Assembly (NCBI GenBank): GCA_020860245.1
Contig: JAJBUQ010000009.1
Coordinates: forward strand, 1 to 64,000
Reading direction: 5' to 3'
Length of the DNA stretch: 64,000 nt
Source: Rikenellaceae bacterium
Lineage (GTDB): Bacteria > Bacteroidota > Bacteroidia > Bacteroidales > Rikenellaceae
Positions 34,311 through 44,058 of this stretch are shown in pieces. Within the stretch, counting starts at the first letter, position 1, and each line of letters begins with the position of its first letter. Under the pieces are notes generated by a model. That model ran no database searches. It had not been told where the DNA came from and saw only the letters and a list, made by a program, of their open reading frames with translations. The position numbers and the translations under genes are program-made.

Positions 34311-34839
34311 TCATCTTGTTCCGCACTTTTTTCAGACAGGATATTATTCCTGGAGACGGATTGGTGTTTAAAGTCTCGATTATATCAGGTAAATACTCCG
34401 CAGTCCATGGTATTTTATTGTGGATAATGGATAAAATATACATTGCCCACACTTTTACCGCTATTTTATAATCAGATTCTACTGCCCTCCCACACGATAT
34501 TACCGCTATCTTGTCGAGTAATGCGTTATCGATTACGCAGAGTTCCCTGTCTATGATGTGGTAGACGATTTTTCCATAGTGGCGCATAACGCTCTCGTTG
34601 GATATCGTCGTGTAATCCTTTAAAAATCTCGTATAATAAGGTGCAAAAACGGAGCTGTCTTTAAAGAATGCGGTCTCCAGACTATATGCAGCACGGAATG
34701 GTTGAACACCTGTTTTCAGCAGTGCAATATCTATAGCCTCTGCGATAAGATCGTGTTTGAGGATTAGCTCCGCCCACTCATGATTACAGTTACCGTAAAA
34801 CCTTGTTGACAATATATCGTAAAATTCAGTTTTATTCAT
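34306..34839 (-). CDS. Conserved hypothetical helical protein
   Basis: The protein has 177 residues from the ATG at 34837-34839, which overlaps the prenyltransferase stop in an ATGA; longer starts would lie inside that gene. No signal or membrane segment. It is predicted all-helical with HEAT-like repeats (NHEWAELILKHDLIAEAIDI, PFRAAYSLETAFFKDSSVFA). I recognise only that such small helical proteins recur in Bacteroidetes; function unknown. Coupled translation suggests it is made with the prenyltransferase, without implying a shared pathway. Confidence 0.65.
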   Translation of the reverse strand: MNKTEFYDILSTRFYGNCNHEWAELILKHDLIAEAIDIALLKTGVQPFRAAYSLETAFFKDSSVFAPYYTRFLKDYTTISNESVMRHYGKIVYHIIDRELCVIDNALLDKIAVISCGRAVESDYKIAVKVWAMYILSIIHNKIPWTAEYLPDIIETLNTNPSPGIISCLKKVRNKMK

Positions 34840-35699
34840 CGGATAAGAATATCTATTATTACGAATACTGCAAAACATATACTGGCTATTCCGTTTACCG
34901 TTCCGAATGCGAGGTTAATTCTGGATAGATTGCCGGGCTTCACTATAATATGTTGGTAAATCAACAGGGAAATAAATATTATCGATCCGATCATATAAAA
35001 TAACCCAGCTCCTGTTGCATATCCGAAGATAATTACCATACCTATTGTCAGCAAATGAAGCAACGAACTTGCCCTCAAAGAGTTCCTGATACCTATTCGC
35101 GATGGCATCGAATTAATGCCGTTCTCACGATCGAATTCCGAATCCTGCAAAGAATAAATTATATCGAATCCTCCGACCCAGGTAAGAACCAAAGCTGAAA
35201 GTATAAGAGGAATAATCGCAAATCGCCCAGTTACCGCGATATACGCTCCTATTGGAGCGATAGAGAGCGACAGTCCTATGAACAAGTGGCACAGGGAGGT
35301 GAAGCGTTTTGTCAGAGAGTACCCAAGTATTACTACGAGCGCCACCGGAGATAGATAAAACGCGAGATTATTTATGAAAAAAGTCGTTGAAATAAAAAGA
35401 ATACAGTTAATAATTATGAATACTATGGCACTCCTCTCGCTGATCTTACCCGTAGGTATTTCTCTGTTTTTCGTGCGCGGATTTTTGGAATCTATTTCTC
35501 TGTCTGCGTAGCGGTTGAATCCCATTGCGGCGTTGCGCGCGAATATCATACAAAGAAGAATCTTCAGTAATAAAACAATATCGAAAGGAATATCGTTTGA
35601 TACATAAGCGTAAAAAAAACTGATAAGGGCAAACGGCATTGCGAAAACCGTATGGCTGAATTTTACTAAGGAAGCGTATTTTTTTACAGCAGACAGCAT
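34836..35699 (-). CDS. UbiA-type prenyltransferase (menaquinone pathway, MqnP-like)
   Basis: The protein has 287 residues from the ATG at 35697-35699. A longer frame reaches 35951 but would run into lepA on the other strand and has no membrane-protein character. It is a multi-pass membrane protein with the polyprenyl diphosphate motif NRYADREIDSKNPRTKNREI and the second Asp motif in SLQDSEFDRENGINSMPSRI. The opening KYASLVKFSHTVFAMPFALI matches the UbiA_other (TIGR01475) group, which is linked to the futalosine route of menaquinone synthesis. It may attach the isoprenoid tail; other mqn genes are not in the window. Confidence 0.88.
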   Translation of the reverse strand: MLSAVKKYASLVKFSHTVFAMPFALISFFYAYVSNDIPFDIVLLLKILLCMIFARNAAMGFNRYADREIDSKNPRTKNREIPTGKISERSAIVFIIINCILFISTTFFINNLAFYLSPVALVVILGYSLTKRFTSLCHLFIGLSLSIAPIGAYIAVTGRFAIIPLILSALVLTWVGGFDIIYSLQDSEFDRENGINSMPSRIGIRNSLRASSLLHLLTIGMVIIFGYATGAGLFYMIGSIIFISLLIYQHIIVKPGNLSRINLAFGTVNGIASICFAVFVIIDILIR

Positions 35700-35758
35700 A
35701 ATAATGAAATTTATCCCAAAGCAAATAAGAATTTTCTTAAAATAAAAATTACTTTTAG

Positions 35759-35766
35759 TACATTTG
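35759..35766 (+). promoter_or_regulatory. TAnnTTTG promoter box of lepA
   Basis: TACATTTG, 21 bases before the lepA ATG at 35788. Confidence 0.65.
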
Positions 35767-35787
35767 CGTACCAATTTTTGACCTAAG

Positions 35788-37575
35788 ATGAAGAATATAC
35801 GTAATTTCTGTATAATAGCACATATCGACCACGGTAAGAGTACCCTCGCGGACAGGCTTCTCGAAACGACCAAAACTTTGACGGAGCGGGAATTACAGGC
35901 GCAGGTGCTGGATAATATGGACCTCGAACGTGAAAAAGGAATCACAATCAAAAGCCATGCGATACAGATGGAATATCTCCGTGACGGTGAGAAATATATT
36001 CTGAATCTTATCGATACTCCCGGACACGTAGATTTTTCTTATGAGGTGTCTCGTGCGATAGCTTCCTGCGAAGGCGCGCTGCTCATAGTAGACGCTACCC
36101 AGGGAATTCAGGCGCAGACCATATCCAATCTCTATCTCGCATTAGAGCATGACCTGGAAATTATACCTGTGCTCAATAAAATCGATATGGAGTCGGCGAT
36201 GGTCGATGAGGTCAAGGACCAGATCGTGGATCTTCTCGGTTGCGACAGGGATGATATTCTTGCTGCATCAGGTAAAACCGGCGAAGGGGTAGATCAGATA
36301 CTCGAAGCTATCGTCGACCGTATATCCGCACCGCAGGGCGATAAAGACGCTCCGCTCCAAGCACTGATTTTCGATTCCGTATTTAATTCCTTCAGGGGTA
36401 TTATCGCTTACTACCGTATATTTAACGGAACTATTAAGAAGGGAGATAAAGTAAAACTCTTCAGTACCGGCGCTGAATACACTGCGGATGAAATAGGCGT
36501 TCTGAAATTAAAAATGAGTCCGAGAAATGAAGTTAAGGCCGGAGATGTGGGATATATTATTTCCGGAATTAAGACATCTTCGGGAATTAAAGTAGGGGAT
36601 ACTATTACTCATGCGGTAAACGGAACAGATAAGCCAATCGCTGGCTTTGAAGATGTGAAGCCTATGGTCTTTGCAGGTATTTATCCAGTGGACAGCGACG
36701 ATTATGAGGATCTGCGTGCTTCTTTAGAGAAGCTCCAGTTGAACGATGCATCGCTTACTTTCGAACCGGAGTCTTCATTGGCTTTGGGTTTCGGATTCCG
36801 TTGTGGTTTCCTGGGGCTTTTGCACATGGAAATTATACAGGAGCGGTTATATCGGGAGTTCAATATGGACGTGATTACGACCGTCCCAAACGTATCCTAT
36901 AAAGTGCATACTACAAAAGGTGACGAGATAGATGTGCACAATCCATCCGGACTGCCGGAACCGACGTTGATAGATCACATAGACGAACCGTATATACATG
37001 CTCAAATAATAACTAAATCCGATTATCTCGGTGCGGTAATGAAGCTGTGCATCGATAAACGCGGAGTACTAAAAAATCAGGTGTTCCTGACGACCGACCG
37101 GGTGGAGGTTAATTTCGAGATGCCACTTGCGGAGATTGTATTCGACTTCTACGATAAATTGAAAAGTATCTCTCGCGGATATGCTTCGTTCGACTATCAC
37201 CAGATAGGTTATAAGCAATCCAAACTTGCCAAACTGGATATTCTCCTGAATGGCGAAGGAGTGGATGCGTTGTCGTCATTGATATACTTTGACAGTGCTT
37301 ACGACTTCGGACGCAGGATGTGCGAGAAATTAAAGGAATTGATACCGCGCCAACAGTTCGACATTGCGATACAGGCAGCGATAGGTGCTAAAATAATTGC
37401 GCGTGAGACAGTTAAGGCCGTGAGAAAAGATGTTACGGCAAAATGCTACGGAGGAGATATATCACGTAAGCGTAAACTTCTTGAGAAGCAGAAAAAAGGT
37501 AAAAAAAGGATGAGGCAGGTCGGTAATGTCGAGGTTCCTCAGGAAGCGTTCCTTGCCGTACTTAAGATGGATTGA
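35788..37575 (+). CDS. lepA: Elongation factor 4 (LepA), ribosomal GTPase
   Basis: The protein has 595 residues, standard length. GTPase motifs: [14 protein letters not shown] (G1), DTPGHVDF (G3), NKID (G4). Domain II, two EF-G-like domains and the LepA-specific C-terminal domain (ending [20 protein letters not shown]) are present. It acts on the ribosome in initiation/back-translocation. It converges with the FAH gene, with only two bases between the stops. Confidence 0.97.
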   Translation: MKNIRNFCIIAHIDHGKSTLADRLLETTKTLTERELQAQVLDNMDLEREKGITIKSHAIQMEYLRDGEKYILNLIDTPGHVDFSYEVSRAIASCEGALLIVDATQGIQAQTISNLYLALEHDLEIIPVLNKIDMESAMVDEVKDQIVDLLGCDRDDILAASGKTGEGVDQILEAIVDRISAPQGDKDAPLQALIFDSVFNSFRGIIAYYRIFNGTIKKGDKVKLFSTGAEYTADEIGVLKLKMSPRNEVKAGDVGYIISGIKTSSGIKVGDTITHAVNGTDKPIAGFEDVKPMVFAGIYPVDSDDYEDLRASLEKLQLNDASLTFEPESSLALGFGFRCGFLGLLHMEIIQERLYREFNMDVITTVPNVSYKVHTTKGDEIDVHNPSGLPEPTLIDHIDEPYIHAQIITKSDYLGAVMKLCIDKRGVLKNQVFLTTDRVEVNFEMPLAEIVFDFYDKLKSISRGYASFDYHQIGYKQSKLAKLDILLNGEGVDALSSLIYFDSAYDFGRRMCEKLKELIPRQQFDIAIQAAIGAKIIARETVKAVRKDVTAKCYGGDISRKRKLLEKQKKGKKRMRQVGNVEVPQEAFLAVLKMD

Positions 37576-37577
37576 TC

Positions 37578-38201
37578 TTATTTTATATAAAAATCGAGCA
37601 AAGTATTACCTGCGAGACTGGCTGTCAGCCGGTCTCCTGTTTTTACGGGCCCTACACCGGCAGGTGTTCCGGTAAATAGAAGATCCCCGATTTTAAAGGT
37701 CATGATATCCGAGACATAGGAGATCAATTTATCCACACCGTAAATCATAGAGGAAGTATTCGCATTCTGTACCACTTTACCGTTTAATTCGAGATAAAAA
37801 TCGAGATTTTGAATATCCCCGCCCAATTTTTCCAACGGAATAAAAACCGGAGAAATCGCCGCCGAGAGGTCGAATGCTTTGCATATCTCCCACGGTAGCC
37901 CTTTGGCAATACAGTCGCGTTGTATGTCGCGAGCGGTAAAATCGATTCCCAAACCGACCTCCGTATAGCATCGGCTCGCAAATTTTTCGCTGATAGATTT
38001 AGCTACCCTGTTAATCCTTACCACAAGTTCGGTTTCATAGTGAACTTCTTTACTGAAATCGGGAATATAGAATGGCTCGTTGTTCCTTAGCAGTGCAGTA
38101 TCCGGTTTGGTGAAAAATATCGGTTTGTCCGGAATATTGCTGTTACCGTCGAGCTCTTGTATATGGTCGGTATAATTTTTACCTATGCAGATTATTTTCA
38201 T
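37578..38201 (-). CDS. Fumarylacetoacetate hydrolase family protein
   Basis: This 207-residue cytoplasmic protein is of the FAHD1 type. Metal ligands are in HYETELVVRI (ExE) and the later Asp in FTARDIQRDCIAKGLPW; substrate loop KAFDLSAAISPVF; end GDLLFTGTPAGVGPVKTGD. Relatives hydrolyse acylpyruvates, decarboxylate oxaloacetate or tautomerise it; the substrate cannot be set. Last gene of the rlmD operon, overlapping lpxB by four bases. Confidence 0.88.
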   Translation of the reverse strand: MKIICIGKNYTDHIQELDGNSNIPDKPIFFTKPDTALLRNNEPFYIPDFSKEVHYETELVVRINRVAKSISEKFASRCYTEVGLGIDFTARDIQRDCIAKGLPWEICKAFDLSAAISPVFIPLEKLGGDIQNLDFYLELNGKVVQNANTSSMIYGVDKLISYVSDIMTFKIGDLLFTGTPAGVGPVKTGDRLTASLAGNTLLDFYIK

Positions 38202-39334
38202 TTATTCTTGGTTTTAAGAATTTCTACCATTTTCGCCGCAAACCGGTCGGATGCTCCGCAACCACCTATAACTGTACCTAATTCCTTATAATCTGATTTA
38301 AGTTTTTTATATTTCTCCCCTTCCGGAAGAATCGTGCGAAGTTCCTTCTCAGCGGTCTCCAAATTCATATCCTTTTGGATAAGTTCCCTTACAGCTTCAC
38401 GGTTGAGGATAAGATTAACCAGAGAAATATATTTAACTTTTATAAATTTTTTTGCGATATAATAGGAAGGCCAGCTGCTCCAGAAGCACACTATTTCCGG
38501 AATGCCGAGAAGGGCTGCCTCAAGTGTCGCCGTTCCGGAAGTCACGATTGCCGCTGTGCTATAATTGAGAAGTTCATAAGTTTTGTCACAGACATATTGG
38601 ACATCCGAACCGCTCATATATTTATCGTAAACGGATCTGTCCAGCCAGGATACCCCCGCTACAACAAATTGATATTCAGGGAATTTTTTCGACAACTGGA
38701 TCATAAAGTGGAAATTGTAATCGATTTCATGCTTGCGACTCCCTGCGAGAAGTGCTATTATGGGGCGTTTGTCCAGACCGTTCGATTCTTTGAATTCTTC
38801 CGGAGTGGATAACATTTTTTTGCGTTGTTCGATCGAGTCCATTAATGGGTTACCGCAATAAACCGCATCTATACCCTGTTTTTGAAAATATTCTGATTCG
38901 AAAGGAAAAATAATAAAGAGTTTATCGACATATTTCTTTATTTTTTTTATCCTCGATTCCTTCCATGCCCACACTTTGGGAGCTATGTAGTAGAACGTTT
39001 TAATTCCGTTCTTTTTAGCGAATTCCGCTATCCGGAGGTTAAATCCTGCATAATCTATAAGTATTACGACATCCGGACCATAGTCGAGAATATCTTTTTT
39101 GCAGTCGTTTATCTGTCCGAATATTTTGTTCAGATTTTTAAATACCTCCCAGAATCCCATGAAGGAAGATTCTTTGTAATGGCATACGAGATTTTCCTCA
39201 CCTCCCGCATCCGCCATAAGATCTCCTCCCCAGAACCTGAATTCCCCTTCCGGATCAGATTTTTTCAGCCCTTTGATGAGATTTGAACCGTGAAGGTCGC
39301 CGGATGGTTCGCCTGCAATAATATAATATTTCAT
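38198..39334 (-). CDS. lpxB: Lipid-A-disaccharide synthase
   Basis: The protein has 378 residues from the ATG at 39332-39334 (MKYYIIAGEPSGDLHGSNLI); an upstream ATG at 39370 lies inside the preceding gene and is less likely. This GT19 peripheral membrane enzyme joins UDP-2,3-diacylglucosamine and lipid X to make the lipid A disaccharide. Motifs: EPSGDLHG, SFMGFWEVF, DYAGFNLRIAEFAKKNG, YIAPKVWAWKESRIKKIKKY, LLAGSRKHEI. It confirms an LPS-bearing outer membrane. Confidence 0.95.
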   Translation of the reverse strand: MKYYIIAGEPSGDLHGSNLIKGLKKSDPEGEFRFWGGDLMADAGGEENLVCHYKESSFMGFWEVFKNLNKIFGQINDCKKDILDYGPDVVILIDYAGFNLRIAEFAKKNGIKTFYYIAPKVWAWKESRIKKIKKYVDKLFIIFPFESEYFQKQGIDAVYCGNPLMDSIEQRKKMLSTPEEFKESNGLDKRPIIALLAGSRKHEIDYNFHFMIQLSKKFPEYQFVVAGVSWLDRSVYDKYMSGSDVQYVCDKTYELLNYSTAAIVTSGTATLEAALLGIPEIVCFWSSWPSYYIAKKFIKVKYISLVNLILNREAVRELIQKDMNLETAEKELRTILPEGEKYKKLKSDYKELGTVIGGCGASDRFAAKMVEILKTKNK

Positions 39335-39339
39335 ACTTA

Positions 39340-40032
39340 CTATTCCTGACTTTTCTCGAAGTATCTCCAAAGATTGTCTTCTTGTGGAGTGGGGGCTGTA
39401 ACAATGATTTTATCTTTTTTTACAGGATGAGAAAATTCCAGTCTGCGCGCGTGAAGCGATATGCTTCCGTCTTTGTTAGATCGTTGTGCGCCGTATTTCA
39501 GATCACCTTTTATAGGGCATCCGATCTTTGCGAGCTGGCATCTTATCTGGTGATGCCTTCCTGTCAGAAGATCCACTTCGAGCATCGTAAAGTTATCGCT
39601 GCCTGCAATAACTTTGTAAGTTAACTTTGCCTCTTTAGTCTCTTTACCCGGAGAATGCACGCATCGCGACTTATTCGTTTTGCCGTCCCTTAAAATATAA
39701 TGAACCAGCGTATCCTCCATTTTTTCCGGTCTTATATACGTTATTGCCCAATAAGTTTTTTTTATCTCACGGTTTTTGACCATTTCATTGAGCCGGACTA
39801 ATGCCTTACTTGTCTTAGCAAACAACACCGCACCGCTTACAGGACGGTCGATTCTGTGGACCACACCGAGATATACGTTGCCGGGCTTCTCGTCGCGATC
39901 CTTAATAAACTCTTTGAGCTCTTCCTTCAGCGACGGATCACCGGTATTATCCGCCTGCACCGGAATACCCGCAGGTTTGTTTACAATCATGATATGATTG
40001 TCTTCATACAGGATATTGATTTTTTTTGACAT
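39340..40032 (-). CDS. RluA-family pseudouridine synthase
   Basis: The 230-residue protein has the catalytic Asp in VVHRIDRPVSGAVLFAKTSK (HRIDxxxSG) and GRHHQIRCQLAKIGCPIKGD downstream. There is no S4 domain. It modifies uridine in rRNA or tRNA, target unknown. It follows cdd with one base between and precedes lpxB by five bases. Confidence 0.9.
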   Translation of the reverse strand: MSKKINILYEDNHIMIVNKPAGIPVQADNTGDPSLKEELKEFIKDRDEKPGNVYLGVVHRIDRPVSGAVLFAKTSKALVRLNEMVKNREIKKTYWAITYIRPEKMEDTLVHYILRDGKTNKSRCVHSPGKETKEAKLTYKVIAGSDNFTMLEVDLLTGRHHQIRCQLAKIGCPIKGDLKYGAQRSNKDGSISLHARRLEFSHPVKKDKIIVTAPTPQEDNLWRYFEKSQE

Positions 40033-40033
40033 G

Positions 40034-40504
40034 TTATTCTAAAGTAAATTCAAATGGCATGAGCCTCTTTGCGCTATCTATAATTATCGATCTGTTTTTG
40101 CCCGCCATTATTATGCGGATAGGGCTCTTCTGCCGCTTCTCCGCATCTATAAGCGTTTGTGTACACATTCCGCAGGGGAATATTTCCCCATCGATAAAAC
40201 CGGAATCGTTTCTGGCTGTTATGGCAATGGTTCGAATATATCTACATTGATAATTAGACAATTTATTAAATAGCAAAACCCTCTCCGCACATAAACCTGC
40301 GGGATAGACATCGCTCTCCTGATTTGCACCGTAAACAATTGTTCCGTCATCGAGTAAAGCAGCTGCCCCCACACGGAAATTGGAGTGTGGAGCAAATGAA
40401 TTTTCAGTTGCCTTCCTTGCTTCATTAAATATAATCAGGTCGTCGCCTTGGAGTTCGCCGTTATTCACGACCGTATATTCAACCGGTATTGTCTTTTTTT
40501 CCAT
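40034..40504 (-). CDS. cdd: Cytidine deaminase
   Basis: The 156-residue zinc enzyme deaminates cytidine and deoxycytidine for pyrimidine salvage. Zinc/catalytic motifs: CAERVLLFN (CAE) and FPCGMCTQTLIDA (PCxxC). FRVGAAALLDDG is the substrate-binding strand. Its start lies 26 bases inside the mnmD 3' end, a coupled overlap. Confidence 0.94.
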   Translation of the reverse strand: MEKKTIPVEYTVVNNGELQGDDLIIFNEARKATENSFAPHSNFRVGAAALLDDGTIVYGANQESDVYPAGLCAERVLLFNKLSNYQCRYIRTIAITARNDSGFIDGEIFPCGMCTQTLIDAEKRQKSPIRIIMAGKNRSIIIDSAKRLMPFEFTLE

Positions 40505-41174
40505 CCGATTCTTTTATTGCATTCAACATGTGTCTTTTACCTAACGCTCCCCCCAGTCTTTTTACAGTATAACCTGCGTTGCGCAATGCCTGTTTTACAC
40601 TTCCTTTGGAGGAGTACGTGGTTAAAATCCCGTTTTCTTCCGTACACTCGAACAATTTAGTAAAAACTTCCGTCGTCCACAGTTCAGGCTGCGTATCCGG
40701 AGAGAAGGCATCAAAGTAAATTACATCAAATGTAGTGTCAAATTCTGTATCGGACAAGCATTTATGGAGTTTTAAGAGAAAAAAATTCTCCGATAATCGA
40801 GTTTTTTCATTCCACGGACAATCATGCATACGGTAAAAAAAATCGTGGTATCCGGGGAATATATCTGCGTAACCTGTCTTTAGCACTGTCTCCGCCGATA
40901 CCGGAAATTTTTCAACCGTATGATATTCCGCGGAGATTCTATTTTCAGTAATATGCTTCAATGTAACGAGAGCGTTCAAACCGCTTCCGAAGCCGATCTC
41001 AAGTATCTTAAGATGTTTTTTACCGATCCGTTCCAATCCGTTCCGGATGAAGACATGTTCTGATTCTCCGACAGCTCCGCGTAACGAATGGTAAGTGTCT
41101 CCGTATACAGGATGTACGATCGTCGCACTGCCGTCTTCGGTCTGGATAATTTTCGGAGAGATCGTATTAATCAT
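40479..41174 (-). CDS. mnmD: tRNA 5-methylaminomethyl-2-thiouridine methyltransferase (MnmD)
   Basis: The 231-residue SAM-dependent methyltransferase is of the MnmD/DUF752 type, here without the MnmC oxidase half. It has LEIGFGSGLNALVTLKHI (SAM motif I), YFDAFSPDTQPELWTTEVF and TYSSKGSVKQALRNAGYTV then LGGALGKRHM. It methylates the wobble uridine side chain of certain tRNAs. It lies three bases after rlmD. Confidence 0.92.
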   Translation of the reverse strand: MINTISPKIIQTEDGSATIVHPVYGDTYHSLRGAVGESEHVFIRNGLERIGKKHLKILEIGFGSGLNALVTLKHITENRISAEYHTVEKFPVSAETVLKTGYADIFPGYHDFFYRMHDCPWNEKTRLSENFFLLKLHKCLSDTEFDTTFDVIYFDAFSPDTQPELWTTEVFTKLFECTEENGILTTYSSKGSVKQALRNAGYTVKRLGGALGKRHMLNAIKESDGKKDNTG

Positions 41175-41177
41175 CGT

Positions 41178-42587
41178 CTATTTACGCTCCATAAGAATGA
41201 CATTCTCGACATGGTGTGTGTGCGGAAACATATCCACAGGCTGAACCTTTGCAACTTTATAATCCCTTGCGAGAATCGCGGCGTCGCGGGCCTGCGTAGC
41301 AGGATTACAACTAACGTAAACTATTTTTTCCGGAGCCGCATTAAGTATCGTTTCGGCAACGTCCTGATGAATCCCCGCACGCGGAGGGTCCAGAATTATT
41401 ATGTCCGGTTTACCGTGTATATTTATAAATTCTTCCGTAAGAATATCTTTCATATCCCCGGCAAAAAATTCAGTGTTGACAATCCCGTTTATTTGAAAAT
41501 TGTTCTTCGCATCCTCGATCGCTTCGGGAACGTATTCCACGCCGATAACCTTACCGCATCTGCGCGCTATGAAATTGGCAATCGTTCCGGTTCCCGTATA
41601 AAGATCGTAAACAATTTCATCCCCTTGCAGGCTGGCAAAATCCCGAGTAACAGAATACAGTCTGTGTGCCTGTTCCGAATTTGTCTGGTAAAATGATTTA
41701 GGTCCGATCTTAAACCGCAGCCCCTCCATCTCTTCAAAGATATGGTCCTTGCCGGAATACAGCCTGATATCCAGATCTCCTATAGTGTCGTTCTTTTTCT
41801 CATTAATAACATACATTAGAGATGTTATCTCAGGGAAGCTATTTTTTATATATTCGAGCAGCGCGGTCTGCCTGTCGTTGTCATCATATCCGAACGCGAC
41901 GATTACCATGACCTCGCCGGTTGTGGAAGTACGTATTACCATATTGCGCATATAGCCTGCATGCTGCCTTGCGTCGTAATATCCGTATCCGTTGGTTAAA
42001 CAGAAATTATGTACGGCAATTCGTATTTTATTCGAAGGCTCGGCCTGCAGCCAGCAGTGTTCGATATTGACAATTTTATCGAACATTCCCGGAATATGAA
42101 ATCCAAGTGCGTTAGGATCGTTTATTTTTCCGTCCGTTGCGATCTCTTCTTTTGTCATCCACCGTTTGCAGGAGAAGGTAAATTCGAGTTTGTTCCTATA
42201 ACATTCGGTTTTTTCCGATCCCAGAATATCGTTTATTTCAGGAAGTTCCAGTTTGCCTATCCGTGTAAGCTGATCGTATACTTGCTGCTGCTTATATTCC
42301 AACTGTTTGTAGTAAGGCATATTCTGCCACTTGCAGCCACCGCATATTCCGTAATGAGAGCATAACGGTTCGCATCGGTCCGGAGAAAATTCAATGTATT
42401 CGGTTACGTAACCCTCCATAAAACTTTTGCGTTTATTCGTTACCTGAACATTGACAATATCGCCCGGAATGGTCATCGGTACAAATACCACGATGTCGCC
42501 GTATTTGCCGAGAGATTTGCCTTCCGCCGCGACATCGGTTATTTCGAGTCCTTCGATCAAAGGATATTTATTCTTTTTTCTTGCCAC
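41178..42587 (-). CDS. rlmD: 23S rRNA (uracil-5-)-methyltransferase RlmD
   Basis: The protein has 469 residues with a GTG start at 42585-42587. An N-terminal TRAM domain (GLEITDVAAEGKSLGKYGDI), an Fe-S cysteine cluster (CEPLCSHYGICGGCKWQ), then the methyltransferase with QTNSEQAHRLY, DLYTGTGTIANFIA, LDPPRAGIHQDV and nucleophile Cys in YVSCNPATQARD. It makes m5U in 23S rRNA (or an equivalent site). First gene of a six-gene operon running down to 37578. Confidence 0.93.
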   Translation of the reverse strand: MARKKNKYPLIEGLEITDVAAEGKSLGKYGDIVVFVPMTIPGDIVNVQVTNKRKSFMEGYVTEYIEFSPDRCEPLCSHYGICGGCKWQNMPYYKQLEYKQQQVYDQLTRIGKLELPEINDILGSEKTECYRNKLEFTFSCKRWMTKEEIATDGKINDPNALGFHIPGMFDKIVNIEHCWLQAEPSNKIRIAVHNFCLTNGYGYYDARQHAGYMRNMVIRTSTTGEVMVIVAFGYDDNDRQTALLEYIKNSFPEITSLMYVINEKKNDTIGDLDIRLYSGKDHIFEEMEGLRFKIGPKSFYQTNSEQAHRLYSVTRDFASLQGDEIVYDLYTGTGTIANFIARRCGKVIGVEYVPEAIEDAKNNFQINGIVNTEFFAGDMKDILTEEFINIHGKPDIIILDPPRAGIHQDVAETILNAAPEKIVYVSCNPATQARDAAILARDYKVAKVQPVDMFPHTHHVENVILMERK

Positions 42588-42606
42588 TTCTTTATTTTAT
42601 ATCCTG

Positions 42607-42614
42607 CAAATGTA
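42607..42614 (-). promoter_or_regulatory. TAnnTTTG promoter box of the rlmD operon
   Basis: The minus strand reads TACATTTG, 20 bases before the GTG start of rlmD. Confidence 0.65.
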
Positions 42615-42685
42615 ACCATAAGGTTTATTTTAAGAAAACTCCCTATAACATTAACCGCATAATAATTAAAATAAATGCGTTTTTT

Positions 42686-42693
42686 TATCTTTG
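42686..42693 (+). promoter_or_regulatory. TAnnTTTG promoter box of the MBL hydrolase-trmD unit
   Basis: TATCTTTG, 16 bases before the ATG at 42710. It fixes that ATG as the start in preference to in-frame codons back to 42581. Confidence 0.65.
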
Positions 42694-42709
42694 CCTAAAA
42701 TTTACTAAT

Positions 42710-43375
42710 ATGATTAATCTTGCACTGCTCACATTTAATTCGTTTCAGGAAAATACATACATTCTGTCAGATGAGACCGGCGAATGTATTATCGTAGATC
42801 CGGGCAATAATAACGAAAAAGAAAATTCCAAAATATCCGCATATATCGAAAAAAATAATCTGAAACCGGTAATGATAGTGAATACCCACGGTCACGTGGA
42901 TCACTTGCTTGGTGTTGATTATTTAAAGGAAAAATACAGCATTCCGTTTGCACTTCATAGTAAAGATAAATTTCTCGTTGAAACAGCTCCTATGCAGGGA
43001 CGGATGTACGGATTCGATATCCAGACTCCGCCTGCCGTGGATTTGAATCTACAAAATACGGAAACTCTAAAATTCGGCAACAGCATTATCCAGATAATTC
43101 ATACTCCGGGACATTCACCCGGACATATCTCCATTTATAGCAGAGAAAATAAATTCGTGATAACCGGTGATGTTTTGTTTATGGGAAGTATCGGACGAAC
43201 GGATCTTCCCGGCGGCGACTATAAGCAGTTGATGCAGAGTATGCTCGGTAAACTCATTCCGTTAGGTGGTGACGTTGCCGTATATCCCGGACACGGAAGA
43301 TCCAGTTCCATTGGTGTCGAAATGGAGAGGAATCCATTCATCGCAGAAGTAATAAACGGCGAAGTAAATTTTTAA
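42710..43375 (+). CDS. MBL-fold metallo-hydrolase (YcbL/glyoxalase II-like)
   Basis: The protein has 221 residues from the ATG after the promoter box. Metal motifs: NTHGHVDHLLGVDYLKEKY (HxHxDH), HTPGHSPGHISIY, VLFMGSIGRTDLPGGDYKQL (Asp) and YPGHGRSSSIGVE (last His). This is the small glyoxalase II-like group whose members act on thioesters; substrate unknown. It precedes trmD by three bases. Confidence 0.9.
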   Translation: MINLALLTFNSFQENTYILSDETGECIIVDPGNNNEKENSKISAYIEKNNLKPVMIVNTHGHVDHLLGVDYLKEKYSIPFALHSKDKFLVETAPMQGRMYGFDIQTPPAVDLNLQNTETLKFGNSIIQIIHTPGHSPGHISIYSRENKFVITGDVLFMGSIGRTDLPGGDYKQLMQSMLGKLIPLGGDVAVYPGHGRSSSIGVEMERNPFIAEVINGEVNF

Positions 43376-43378
43376 ATT

Positions 43379-44056
43379 GTGAGAATAGATATACTTACCG
43401 TTGTTCCTGAACTTCTGGATAGTCCGTTAAATGAATCTATTCTTAAACGCGCACAGAATGTCGGACTTGTGGAGATTCATATTCATAATCTCAGGGATTA
43501 TACTGAAGATAAACACAGGCGTGTGGACGATTATCCGTTCGGAGGTGATGCGGGAATGGTTATAAGGGTCGAACCGGTATTTAACGCGGTTAATCATCTT
43601 AAATCCCATAGAGAATACGATGAGATTATCTACACTTCTCCTGACGGAGAGAAATATACCCAAAGAGAAGCTAATCGTTTATCCACACTGAAAAATATTA
43701 TTATTCTCTGCGGACATTATAAAGGAATAGACCACAGGATAAGAGAACATCTTATAACTAAGGAAATCTCCATAGGGGATTACGTTCTTACCGGAGGCGA
43801 ACTCGCAGCAGCGGTAATCACGGATAGCATTGTCAGGATAGTTCCCGGAGCTATCGGGGACGAGACTTCCGCGCTTACCGATAGTTTTCAGGATGGTCTC
43901 CTTGCTCCGCCCGTTTATACGAGACCTGCCGATTTCAACGGATGGAAGGTGCCGGATATACTGCTGTCAGGCAATTTCGCAAAAATAAAGAAATGGCAGG
44001 AGGATCTGTCCGTTGAGCGAACACGCATTCTTCGCCCCGATCTTTTAAAAGAATAA
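43379..44056 (+). CDS. trmD: tRNA (guanine-N1-)-methyltransferase
   Basis: The protein has 225 residues with a GTG start. The SPOUT enzyme makes m1G37 in tRNAs reading CNN codons, preventing frameshifts. Motifs: [62 protein letters not shown] and the catalytic Asp in [10 protein letters not shown]. Followed after two bases by the DUF4369 lipoprotein gene. Confidence 0.96.
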   Translation: MRIDILTVVPELLDSPLNESILKRAQNVGLVEIHIHNLRDYTEDKHRRVDDYPFGGDAGMVIRVEPVFNAVNHLKSHREYDEIIYTSPDGEKYTQREANRLSTLKNIIILCGHYKGIDHRIREHLITKEISIGDYVLTGGELAAAVITDSIVRIVPGAIGDETSALTDSFQDGLLAPPVYTRPADFNGWKVPDILLSGNFAKIKKWQEDLSVERTRILRPDLLKE

Positions 44057-44058
44057 AG

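Noticed and set aside
34840..35951. Longer starts for the hypothetical helical protein and the prenyltransferase
   Set aside because: They would overlap the neighbouring genes heavily, and the added residues are Ser/Arg-rich without family match; the ATG codons at 34839 and 35699 fit operon overlap and family length.
42581..42709. Forty-three extra N-terminal residues on the MBL hydrolase
   Set aside because: A TAnnTTTG promoter box lies inside that stretch and family members begin at the equivalent of the ATG at 42710.
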